The notes below the pieces were generated by a model, which had not been told where the DNA came from, made no database searches, and worked only from the letters and a program-made list of their open reading frames with translations. Shown one piece after another: positions 10,601-20,100 of a stretch of 64,000 nt of DNA. A program made the translations under genes and the position numbers. Origin of the DNA: Trebouxia sp. TZW2008 (taxonomy: Eukaryota; Chlorophyta; Trebouxiophyceae; Trebouxiales; Trebouxiaceae). The stretch is taken from contig BDIU01000151.1 in NCBI GenBank assembly GCA_002118135.1, forward strand, positions 90,747 through 154,746, read 5' to 3'. Within the stretch, counting starts at the first letter, position 1, and every line of letters begins with the position of its first letter.

Positions 10601-12503
10601 GTCCATTCCCCTAGCAGATATCATGGCCTATCAGAAGGCGGCCAAGGCGTATTTTGCCTTGCTGGATGTGTTGTGCGACGGTCACTTCAACACTGCCTAG
10701 CACAGTACCGCACAGCACAGCACAGTCATGCCTGGATGAATATCTGCAGGATGCTTTGGATGTCACAGTCAAGTTGGCTCTGTCCATTCCCTTAGCAGAC
10801 ATCATGGCCGATCAGAAGGTGGCCAAGGCGTATTTTGCCTTGCTGGATGTGTTGAGCAATGGTCACTTCAACATTGCCTAGCACAATACAGCACAGCACA
10901 GCACAGTGAAGCCTGGATGGATGCATGCAGGATGCTCTGGATGTAACAGTCAAGATGGCTCTGTCCATTCCCTTAGCAGACATCATGGCCGATCAGAACG
11001 TGGCCAAGGCATATGTTGCCTTGCTGGAGGTGTTGTGCGACAATCGTTTCAATGATGACTAGCACAGTACAGTACAGTGATGCAGTGATGCCTGGGTGAA
11101 TGCATGCAGGATGCTCTGGATGTAACAGTGAAGATGGCCCTGTCTGTTCCCCTAGCAGACATCATGGCCTATCAGAAGGTGGCCAAGGCGTATTTTGCCT
11201 TGCTGGATGTCTTATGTAATGGCCACTTCAATGTCATTGCCGCATGTGACACAGCCACCTTCACCTTCCTGCTGACTTCCCTGGATACTGGCCTGAAGTC
11301 GCTGGATTCCTCAGTCAGCTCAGTGTGCGCTGCAGCAATAGATAATCTAGCTGGGCAATACTTCAAAGGCCTCCAGGCTGCAGATGATAAGCCAAACCGA
11401 GCTGCTCAGGTATGACCTTTATGTATGTGCTGCTGCTGCTTAGAGCCTGTGGACAGTTGGACCATTACGTACCTAGCTGGGCCTACTGAGCCTGTCTAGC
11501 ATACGTTTAGAATGACGATCATTGAATGAATGAATGTGGCTCTCGGTACACCTGGTGTGCATGTTGCCTCATTCAACAAGCATTGCTTGATGCAGCTACC
11601 TGATTAGTACCATGCTGCTATGAACTCCATGGCATGTTTGGCGCTGGACTGGTTGAAGCAACTGTTGAAACACACTCTGGCATTTAGGGCAGCTCATTCA
11701 AAATTGCAGAACCTACTGACCCCTGCTGCATATTGGATTCAGCAGTGGCTGCTTATGTTGGTGGCATTGTGGGGCATCATCCTTTGCAGCAAGAGCTGAC
11801 GAACTCATGTGCTGTGTCTGCATGCCATCAACAGTAGCAACAATCATCATTATCGTCCTTGCATAGATTGTGGTCGTGATCTGCAGGCCATTGGTGAGCA
11901 TTTGCGGCAGCGCCCAGAGCTGTTGCCTCAGACCCTGTCCACGCTCTTTGAGATTGTGTTGTTTGAGGATTGCGCCAATCAGTGGAGCATGAGCAGGCCC
12001 ATGCTCAGCCTGATACTTCTAAATGAGCAGATCTACAATGGACTCAAGCACAGAATCATTGCCAGCCAACCGGTGAGACATCTTTGATTATCATCATGGC
12101 CCAGAGTAACAAGCACTTGTCTTCTGGAGGGATGGGTATGCGTCTGCCATGTTTACAACTGCTGCAGATAGCATGTGTTTTGACGTTCAAGAAAGGGGCA
12201 CCACATGAGTTGCTGAGGCCTGTACATGTTGGACGCTGCAGGCCGACAAGCAGATGCATCTGTCAGGGTGTTTGGAAAAGCTAATGACTGATGTCCACCG
12301 CAACCTTGAGCCCAGGAATCGTGACAAATTCACTCAGGTGAGCTGATTGAAGGGCTAAAGTGGTGTAGCGCAGCAGATTGCTATGCCTCCATGTTGCTTA
12401 TGTGTCAGAAAGTTGTAATGACTACATTGGGAAGAAATGACAATGATGTCGTGGCATGCAGAACTTGACCATTGTGCGTCATGACTTCCGAGCCAAAGCA
12501 TGA
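1604..12503 (+). CDS. XPO7: Exportin-7 (RanBP16-type nuclear export receptor), 21 exons
   Basis: Importin-beta superfamily receptor that, with Ran-GTP, exports proteins from the nucleus. Exons: 1604-1672, 1767-1844, 1912-1997, 2073-2123, 2332-2686, 2885-2971, 3321-3431, 3593-3781, 4250-4461, 4707-4898, 5696-5872, 6066-6183, 6579-6719, 7095-7301, 7762-7903, 8425-8618, 8877-9044, 11110-11409, 11887-12072, 12242-12337, 12462-12503. The total is 3,201 nt, or 1,066 residues, close to plant (about 1,050-1,070) and human (1,087) XPO7. Near-identical family blocks include FASVRRSLFTTEAERSKFL, FDSSSPNGILLFREVSK, RALSGNYVNFGVF and FEDCANQWSMSRPMLSLIL. Intron 5 begins GC (CAG|GCGAGC at 2687), as required to join KLKEQ to AVALALACLSYDFVGT. 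Intron 10 is drawn as GT-AG, but 4894/5701 with a GC donor also keeps frame. Introns 10, 14, 15 and 17 carry partial exon copies. The 2-kb intron 17 (9045-11109) is the longest. Confidence 0.95.
4150..4230. mobile_element. Dispersed element 'CAGGCTCAGCAGGCC', copy A, in XPO7 intron 8
   Basis: Contains GCTAGACAGGCTCAGCAGGC followed by CCAGCTAGGTAC and a TACTGGAGCAA segment. The same core recurs at 9120-9215, 11455-11545, 39940-40115 and 49455-49625, in both orientations. Several copies end in short (GAAT)n-like tails. Probably the 3' end of a SINE or LINE. Confidence 0.6.
4861..5240 (+). repeat. XPO7: Donor-side exon echo ladder after XPO7 exon 10
   Basis: ATCATCACAGCATAC starts at 4861 (real exon), 4995 and 5130, giving units of 134-135 bp. 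Each unit carries the end of exon 10 (QASASG) and the start of intron 10, including a conserved CTGGTTATTCAGCAT/CTGGTTATTGAGCAT block. The second and third copies have stops or shifts. They look like tandem duplicates of the exon-intron junction. Confidence 0.8.
5480..5760 (+). repeat. XPO7: Acceptor-side exon echo before XPO7 exon 11
   Basis: The block at 5485-5560 (TTGGATGGCATGC, then a GAGGTGTTGGAAGG core) repeats about 190 bp later at 5674-5755, where the second copy forms the real start of exon 11 (KLEVLEGQLTWLVH). The first copy has acquired substitutions and a stop. It sits in the same intron as the exon 10 ladder. Confidence 0.75.
7625..7790 (+). repeat. XPO7: Acceptor-side exon echo before XPO7 exon 15
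   Basis: A unit of about 71 bp ending CATCTCATCTTGTGCAG is present twice. The first copy ends at 7691 followed by GTTGTCATCGGC; the second ends at 7761 followed by GTCCTCATCGGC, the true exon start (VLIGLA). Both AG acceptors are intact. Confidence 0.75.
8040..8480 (+). repeat. XPO7: Acceptor-side exon echo ladder before XPO7 exon 16
   Basis: TGCTTGTGCT(C/G)TACAG or TATAG followed by GGCTT(T/G)GTGTTT(C/G)A occurs with exon-like starts at 8186, 8274, 8338 and 8425. A more decayed copy lies near 8050-8125. Only 8425 continues into the full exon (LVFDWLYPRHFP and on). Spacings are 88, 64 and 87 bp. All four dated copies keep an AG acceptor. Confidence 0.8.
9120..9215. mobile_element. Dispersed element 'CAGGCTCAGCAGGCC', copy B (reverse)
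   Basis: Reverse-orientation copy: GTACCTAGCTGGGTCTGCTG then AGCCTGTCTTGCATGC, ending in a GAATGAAATGAATGG tail. It lies in XPO7 intron 17. Confidence 0.6.
9215..10380 (+). other. Long intron 17 of XPO7, part without recognised content
   Basis: This stretch lies between the dispersed element and the 180-bp array. It holds only short ORFs without recognisable similarity. The block CCCCCTGTTGGGTCCTCAAG near 9505 resembles blocks at 53945 and 54200 in the amidohydrolase introns and may be another dispersed repeat. Confidence 0.4.
10380..11235 (+). repeat. XPO7: Five-copy array of about 180 bp duplicating the head of XPO7 exon 18
   Basis: Exon-like starts (GATGCT after GCAG) fall at 10390, 10569, 10750, 10931 and 11110, spaced 179, 181, 181 and 179 bp. 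The fifth copy is the functional exon 18 (DALDVTVKMALSVPLADIMA...). The first four encode the same segment for about 42 codons without a frameshift, differ mainly by substitutions, and end in an in-frame TAG just after HF(N/S). No GT donor is evident in them. They could be dead duplicates or unused alternative exons. Confidence 0.9.
11455..11545. mobile_element. Dispersed element 'CAGGCTCAGCAGGCC', copy C (reverse)
   Basis: GTACCTAGCTGGGCCTACTG then AGCCTGTCTAGCATACG, ending in ATTGAATGAATGAATG. Located in XPO7 intron 18, in the same orientation as copy B. Confidence 0.65.
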
Positions 12504-13239
12504 GCCTAGCAGATCAAACGAATCAAGAAGAGCAATGTGCTCTCGCTCCATGTATTCATCTTGACATATCAGCCAACATTACTGGCAGCGTCTCAGAGTT
12601 TGCAGTATACGCGGCTTGAAATTTTAGCATGCTGCATGACATTGAGATGTCTGCATTTCGAGAGAATAGTGTTTCATTGAACCCTTTGCATAAAAGGTAT
12701 ACAAGTTTTGGTCCTGACTTCACTTGAAACTGTGGACGTTTGTTGACTTATGCAATCTTGCTACACACATCCTCTTTTGTGTGCGTCGCGTGGTCAGATG
12801 CTGCTGTACGCCAGATTGCATCAAAGCGTTGATACAAGGGGTTGTCTGTACATCCGTGGTTGTTTTTTCAGGTCAGGTTTCAGGTCCAATGCTGTACTCA
12901 AGCGAAAACGTCTAATGCATGAAAAGGGCAGAGGGTTGACCGAACTGGGGTCAACACGCTTTTGCTGCACAGGTTTCGGAGTAGGACTTGGACGAAGCGA
13001 ACTTACAACGTCTGCGTCAATCTTGACCGCATGTATCGCAGCCACAGCAAAACAGCACAGTCTAAACATATTGCTTGTCGCCCCCAGCCAAGCAGGTCTC
13101 ACTCAGGTCGAAGGCCTTCGATCCTGCAGGTGGCGTTTCGAAAGTGAACTTGCCAAGAGCTCATCACTTTACTGCCAGTGTGACTGTGAACATCAGGCAT
13201 CCTTGATCTGATTTAATTCAGCGCCAAAACAAGCAGCCA
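12504..13239. other. Intergenic region XPO7 to P4H
   Basis: This contains the XPO7 3' untranslated region and the P4H promoter. Short ORFs on both strands show no conserved protein signal. No clear poly(A) signal or TATA box was found by eye. Confidence 0.5.
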
Positions 13240-16200
13240 ATGCGACAATCACTTTCGCTGTCGGCCTTGATCACTCTGCTTGTCAGCTGTAGCACAGCGG
13301 TGAACGGTACGCCCATGTGCAAAGATCAGCTCGGAGACTTAAACCTATCAAGCAAATGGATCTGCCTCAAGCTGAGTTCCATCCGCAGGCACGGTTGCAC
13401 TGCCATTGAGCAAGACAAGTGTAACAAGTTTCGCTTATAAATCCCAACCTCAACAGTCTCAGGTGGGTGTTGTCTGTGTTCAATGCAGAGAACACCAAGA
13501 ATTGCTCTTTATTGCTCTTGCCACATGCCCTGCAGAGTACACGACAATTGACAGGCGACCATCTGCTGCCCTGGTAAGCACTTGGTTTAAGCATGCTTGG
13601 ATTCCTTGCAAAGTGAAACACCATAGCCTCGTCTATTCAAGCTTCAAGACTCTGTGCTGGATTCAGGGCAGAGCAGATCTCCACAGCACCCAGAGCATAT
13701 GTGTATCACAACTTCCTCTCACCTGAGGAATGCGATCACATTGTAGCGATGGCAAAGCCACGAGTGAGTGCGACTTGTTATCATTGCAGCTTCAATCCCT
13801 TTCAGCAAAACCTCTGAACTGAAGCTGTCTTTGATTTGGCAGATGAAAAGGAGCACGGTAGTTGGCAAAGGGGGTCAAAGCACAGAAGACAACATCAGAA
13901 CTAGCTATGGCACATTTCTGAGGTGGGAATCTGCACATCTTTGCACACAAACCCATATCTATGCAGCCCACTGGCAGCGTAAAATTACCAACCTCACTTA
14001 TACGCTCAGCCTAAGCCCTCATGTGCTGATGCTTGCCGCAAAGCCAGAACTGCAGAATGTTTTGTCACTTGTGCAGCCCTAGTCACCTTGGACTGTACCA
14101 TTGTTGCTTGGTCCATAGGCGCTTGGCGGATCCAGTGATTACAGCCGTACAGCAATGGCTGGCAACCTGGGCCCACTTCAACATGAGCTATCAAACACTA
14201 CTGTTGACTTTATTTGCTATGCTAAACTGCAGGCGTGCAGCGGATCCTGTAATCACATAGCGCTGGCACCTTGGACTTTCTTTGAACACAAGTCATCAGT
14301 ACCCACTGCTAATGCTTCTTTTCATGCGGGCCTATAGGCGTTTAGCGGATCCTGTAATCACAGATGTAGAGCAACGGCTGGCGACCTGGACCCACCTCAA
14401 CATCAGCCATCAAGAGGACATGCAGATCTTGCGATATGGCTTAGGCCAGAAGTATGGCGCCCATTATGACTCTCTGGTCGAGGGCTCCCCTAGAGTGGCA
14501 ACTGTGCTGCTGTACCTTGCCAACACCACCCAGGAAGGAGGAGAGACAGCGTTCCCAGCTGTAAGTGAGTCACTGCCAGAAGGGTTTACTTTTGCATTCA
14601 CTTTCTCTCTCAATCTGCGTTTTGTTTGCGAGAAGAGGCATATTGGCTGATTTTAGTTGTGGTGAAGTCATTGCTTTCTGTAGCATCAGTGTCTGTTGTT
14701 CTGGGCAGCTGTTGTCTGGCAGCACTGCATCTCTTGATCGTGTTGTGGTTGCAAGCAGTTGTCGAAGTGTCAGGGCTAGCAGTTTTCTCCTGATATGAAT
14801 CAGTGCAGAAAGCAACTGGTCATCCTGATTAATGCTTGGTAGCCAGCTTGATGCTAAAGGGCATCCCCTTTGGCGTTGACTTGAGCTGATTGCTTTTGGC
14901 ATGTGTATGTACATAACTGTCAGAATTTTGGAAACTGTATCACTTTGGACAGGACGCAAAGCGCTGTCTGGCTGACTGCTACAGCAAGACTTGCTCAACT
15001 GACATGCAAAATCAAAAGGTCCAGCACCACCTGTTGACTGCATGAAACCATGTAGAAAGCGGCTCAGCACTCACCAACCACTTTGTGGTGCAGGCCTCTC
15101 AATGGCTTGATCCAGATATGAAAGCACGCTTTGGGCCCTTTTCAGAGTGTGCGGCGCAGCACGTAGCTGTTAGGCCCCAGAAAGGTATGAGCACTGTTGC
15201 TTTTGTCAATGACTGGCCTACATGCAACGGTGATATTGTCATGGGTCATGCTGTTGATTTTCAGCATGTTGAGAAGAGCATGCTTCCTCACCAAAATTGT
15301 GTGTAGGTTTGTTTGTGGGTCACGGGCACAGTTAAGAGCTATACAAGATTTTGTGTGATCAGGCGTCATACCAGGAGCCTGTGCTCTCAAATGCCCTAGA
15401 CTGTGGAAACACAGCAGTGTGTATACAGTACATTCCCACCTTGTGTGCGCACACTCATGGCGTTTCTGTTCATCAGCTTGCATCCACACACAACAATGTG
15501 CATCTTGACACATTGCGTGTATGTTCAGCATGGTGCTGTTGTGCTACAACTGGCACCCATTGGACAGCAATGAGTGTGTTGGCACATCAGGTGTGTGAAC
15601 ACGGCATGGCATTACTGTTCTACAGCTTGCACCCAGCTGGTAGCAATGACCACGCATCACTGCACACTGACAGCACCATCAGTGGCAGTGTCATGTGCCA
15701 CTGAGTGGACTGCAAAGAGCATGTTGACACATCAGTTGTATGTGCAGGCATGGTGCTGCTGTGATACAGCTTGCACCCAGATGGTAGCAACGATCATGCA
15801 TCACTGCACACTGGCTGCCCCATCATTGGTGGCGTCAAGTGGACTGCCACCAAACAGACTTACACCAAGCTGTTCAGAGCAGATAGTTGGACTCACAGGC
15901 ATTTGTACATGGTCACGCATTTGTATGTATGCAGGCATGGCGTTGCTCTTCTACAGCTTGCACCCAGACGGTAGCAATGACCATGCATCACTGCACACTG
16001 GCTGCCCCATCATTGGCGGTGTCAAATGGACTGCCACCAAGTGGATCCACACCAAGCCTTTCAGGCCAGAAGCTCTACTGAATGATCCTGAGGTGTGGCA
16101 GTGCTGCTTTGCCAAACACATTTCTGACTCATGTTGACCAACTTTCATAGGTAGTGTCGTCTCGAGTATATTGCACACAACCATAATAAGATTGGTCGTG

Positions 16201-16532
16201 AGGCACTGAACAGCTTCTGTGTACACCTAGCAGCGTCATGAAACCTTGCTAGCAAGTGTGTAAATTATTACGATGATTGTCTTGATAATACCGTATGTAC
16301 CATGCAGGTTTTCCATGACCCTGAAGAGTGTGAGGATGGTCACAAGCTTTGCAAAAGCTGGGCTGCATCTGGGGAATGTGACTCAAACCCCAAGTACATG
16401 AGAGGGGATGATTCCTCCCTGGGCATGTGTAGACAAAGCTGTCAGGAGTGTACTGCTTGCTCGGCAGGCAACTTGACCTGTCGATCAGAAAACCGGATAC
16501 GAGCTGGCTATCTGCCAATTCTTGACCTGTGA
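13240..16532 (+). CDS. P4H: Secreted prolyl 4-hydroxylase with C-terminal ShKT domain
   Basis: Fe(II)/2-oxoglutarate dioxygenase that hydroxylates peptidyl proline, expected in the ER lumen on hydroxyproline-rich wall or flagellar glycoproteins. Exons: 13240-13306, 13672-13763, 13843-13922, 14338-14560, 15094-15184, 15935-16092, 16308-16532; 936 nt, 311 residues. Exon 1 encodes a hydrophobic signal peptide (MRQSLSLSALITLLVSC). Family blocks follow: AYVYHNFLSPEECDHIVAMA, KRSTVVGKGG, RTSYGTFL. The iron ligands are H122 and D124 (AHYD) and H205 (SLHTGCP); K215 (GVKW) binds 2-oxoglutarate. Residues about 237-280 form a six-Cys ShKT module (EECEDGHKLCKSW...GMCRQSCQEC), common in algal P4Hs. The path from exon 1 to exon 2 is the weakest join, though its phase agrees. 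Introns 3 and 5 hold echoes of the following exon. Confidence 0.92.
14105..14400 (+). repeat. P4H: Acceptor-side exon echo ladder before P4H exon 4
   Basis: Exon-like starts (TAG or CAG followed by GCG..GCGGATCC) occur at 14119, 14233 and 14338, spaced 114 and 105 bp. The 14338 copy is the functional exon (RRLADPVITDVEQRLATWTHL). The 14119 copy retains about 80 bp of exon-like sequence; the 14233 copy keeps about 30. Confidence 0.85.
15525..16070 (+). repeat. P4H: Acceptor-side exon echo ladder before P4H exon 6
   Basis: Copies of the segment GMALLFYSLHPDGSNDHASL begin near 15530, 15602, 15748 and 15935. The last is the functional exon 6. The 15748 copy runs to the equivalent of the TKPF codons and also keeps an AG acceptor, but carries a stop in place of a Tyr codon. 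Confidence 0.85.
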
Positions 16533-17120
16533 TACTGTCTGCAACATGACCAGTGTCAACAATTTGCCAGTCTCCATGTCAGGTCAATAGCCCTGCTCAG
16601 CTCTACTCTCAAACGCTGCGCAGTTGGCACAGATAGTCTCATGCCCAATTGACCTTCGGGATCAATTGTAGGATCGCTTCAGCGCCATGATCAGCTCTGT
16701 TATGATAATCATGCTGCTGCAGCGCCAATCTGCAATACGTTAAGCTCGTACTCCGCAACATGCCCTCAGATAGACCGTACAAAGCAAAGGAGCTCATTGA
16801 CAAGCAGCACAATCAACAAGCCACATATACAGCTGTTGAACATGCTTGCAGAATATCTTACAAGCAACTGTGTTTCCAAACAGCTTCACAGCATTGCACC
16901 ATGGCAAATGCTTGCATATTCCGCAGCACAGACGGTCACTGCCCAAAGTATACAACTAGCTGCTACACCTGTGCAAGTATCACTGCCTGAACAGAGCTAC
17001 ACTGAGATCTCATGCTGCGAGTGCGTCACTGTAAGCTGCAGGACTGGCAGTTCTGTAACAGAAATTCTGGACCTGATCTATAATACAGAGCAAAATTTCA
17101 GCAGAACTCTAGTGGGCAAA
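16533..17120. other. Convergent intergenic region P4H / DDT gene
   Basis: The two genes end tail to tail, so this 588-bp stretch holds both 3' untranslated regions and terminators. No coding signal is seen in it. Confidence 0.55.
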
Positions 17121-20100
17121 TCAACGTCTTCTATTGCGCTTGCCTTTGGGCACTTTGACAACAATATCAGGGTTGAGAACATCAATCACAGGGGCAGCTA
17201 AATCAGCAAAAAGTAAGGTACAATATGCAACACGAGAAGCTGTGGCAGCTTGGGTGATGTCATTTCGCCACACTGTGCGCTCCCTGATGTTTCGCCATAG
17301 CTTCCCAAAATTTCCTGCAAATCAGGTGTGGAGTCAGCGCATGAGCAGGAGAAAGAGCATTAGTCACAGCATGGCAAGACATAAGCAACAGCACGACAAA
17401 TCCTTACATGCTGCAAGATAAGCATTAAGACGCCAGTCAAGCAAAGCTCGAAACATCTCAGCAAGAGCAGACAACAACCTCTCTGCAACGCTAGTCTCAG
17501 CGAGACAGAAGTCAAAGCCCAGCAAGTAGCTCGGTACTGCTGCTTAAGAATATATAGGTTGCTACAAATTGGCACGTTTCAGCAACACATGAACCTAACG
17601 AGCATTTACCAGCAGCAAAGCCTCCCAGGGGTTCAGAGCATAGCATTCCTAGTATTGCTCATGACGACACATCAGTCATGGTGTCACATTCCTGGCACAA
17701 CATGTCAAAGGGTATTGCAAGATACCCACAGACCAGCAGGAAAGCCTCCCAGGGGTTCAGTGCCCTAGTAGATCAAGCATGACATCACTAAATCAACATA
17801 TATATGTTTACACACATTGCTGTGATAATTGAGATTGTGACTGATACCCTATACATGTGCTGTACACGCATTCCTGACTCACCAGCAGCATTGCCTCCCA
17901 GGGGTCCAGTGCCCTGCCAGATTAAGCATGCAGTCCACTACATATTCACATAGAATGATGTGATCATTATGCTTGTTACTGATACGCTGTATGTGTGATG
18001 CATACTCCAACTCACCAGCAGCAGTGCCTCACAGGGTTTCAGAGCTTAGCAGCCCAGTACTGCTCATGAAAACAGACCAATCGTCGTGTCACTGTCATGT
18101 AGCACCTTTCTGTGGGTCCTGCGAAACATTCACTGACCGGCAGGAAAGCCTCGCAGGGGTCCTGTACCCAGCCAGATTAAGCATGGAGTGGATATCATGA
18201 AGTCAACTACATATTCACATAGATTGAGGTGATCATTATGCTTGTTACTGATACGCTGTACATGTCATACATACTATTACTCACCAGCAGCAGTGCCTCC
18301 CAGGGGTTCAGTGCCCTCCCAGGTCTCTGCCCTCTCCTGCTGGTCTTCACCACCATCCCCATCCCCCTCCCCTCTTTCCTTCAGGGGGGTCACGGGCCCA
18401 GCCGCCATTGCCATCATCTGTACACCCAGGATGCTATGTGAATAATCCCTCAACAGTGTGAGGTCTACAGTTGGTCGAAAACGCACCGTCAAGACAACCT
18501 GATCATGGCAGCTGGCAAATTTGACATCTGCACAACTCAGAATTTGGGCAGTGATTTCAGCATCATAATGCAATGCAGACTCTGTCCGTCAGTCTGTGCA
18601 ATGTTGACACGCATGCCACAATGGTGCTACACACTTGAGGGGCCATCACACACAGCAAGGTTCATAGGGATGCCCATAGCAGTGTTCACAGCAGCGGGCA
18701 AAGCAGTGCTCACAGCAGCGCTGACAGCAGCGTTTGCAGCAGTGTTGATCGGGGCTACAAGAGGGCTGAACTCCCGTCTGCAGGTGTTGAGGGACTTCTT
18801 GAGATAGAGCATGGCTCATGTTACGGCAGGAGCAAAGATCCTTTGTGCAATGCAATGGGATGCAATGCGATGCCAGAAACCTATCAGAAATGACCAACAT
18901 GCTATAACAGGAATGCTAAAGGGACTGACCTCATCTCGGCGGGTTTTGCAGGGTTTCTTGAGGTGGGGGTTTAGGCAGGTGTGGCAGTACCCGCACCGGT
19001 CCTCCTTGCGGATCTTTGGCAGCTCCTTCATCCATGGCCGAGCTGCACGCCAAATCAACAAACTCATGACTGCTATCATGATTATGATCTATACCTCAAC
19101 ACAAGAGCAACTCAGTCCAAACTCAAGCTCAATACCTTGAAACAATCACAACCCCAGCCTGTCTCAATTTGAAATGGTTTTGCTTCCCAGCAGATTACCA
19201 GCAGCTAGTCATCCTGAATGAACGTCAATCATGCTTGCAATGCCATGCTATGCAACAGTGCAACCGTTTAAAGCTGAGTCAGGCTATCAGATGAAGTTGG
19301 GTACCTGTCTCAAGGGCTTCTGGCTCTTCAGGGGCGTCTGCTTGTCCTGAAGCGCTGAACAACAGCTCCTCACACTCCAGCACCCGCGCCCGGACATACT
19401 GCTGCAGCTCTGCCAACAGGCCGCCTGCAGTTGAAGACACAGTGAAGTTAAGTCTCAACGTGTTCCAGCATATACTGCTAGGGATGTGTGGCACAAGTCC
19501 TATCTCGCCAGGCAGGCTTGTCTTGAGCGCCGCGATATGGACGCCTGATGTTCAACTGTTGAAAGTCAGACAATTATGTAGAGCTATGCAGCATAGCACA
19601 GCTGCTGTAGACAGAGGCAAGTGAAACCAGCTGCTCACACTCCAGCACTCAAGCTTGCACCTCTGCAGGGCTGTCTGCAGTAACTTCTCTTTGCAAGGAC
19701 ACTTGCAAGGACACTTGATGGAGATTTGGAGAAAGGACAATGCAATAAGTAGACAGCCACTGCATTCTGACTGCAGTGGCACCTCTGAGTAAGGACAATT
19801 TGATGTAAGGACAAATCTCTTGGGAACCAAAGCAATCATCACAAAGAGAATTCACTGCATTGTGAGGCTTTTTCGTTTCAGTTGACGTGACGTGACATGA
19901 CTGACATGACATGACTGGCATGAACACTAAGGCAGACCACGGGCGTTGATCAGTAACTGTACAGGTAGTGGCAGGTACCAAAGCTGCGGCCCCCAGGGCT
20001 GCTCCCCAGGGGGTCCAGCTTTGGAAGTGATTGACTTTGCAATGATGCAATCGACGCATCTTGCAGAAGTTTCAGGTATGGACACAGAGACAGCTGTTGT

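Noticed and set aside
10380..11235. CRISPR array
   Set aside because: The periodic repeats are whole exon-intron segments in a eukaryotic intron; there are no short identical repeats with unique spacers.
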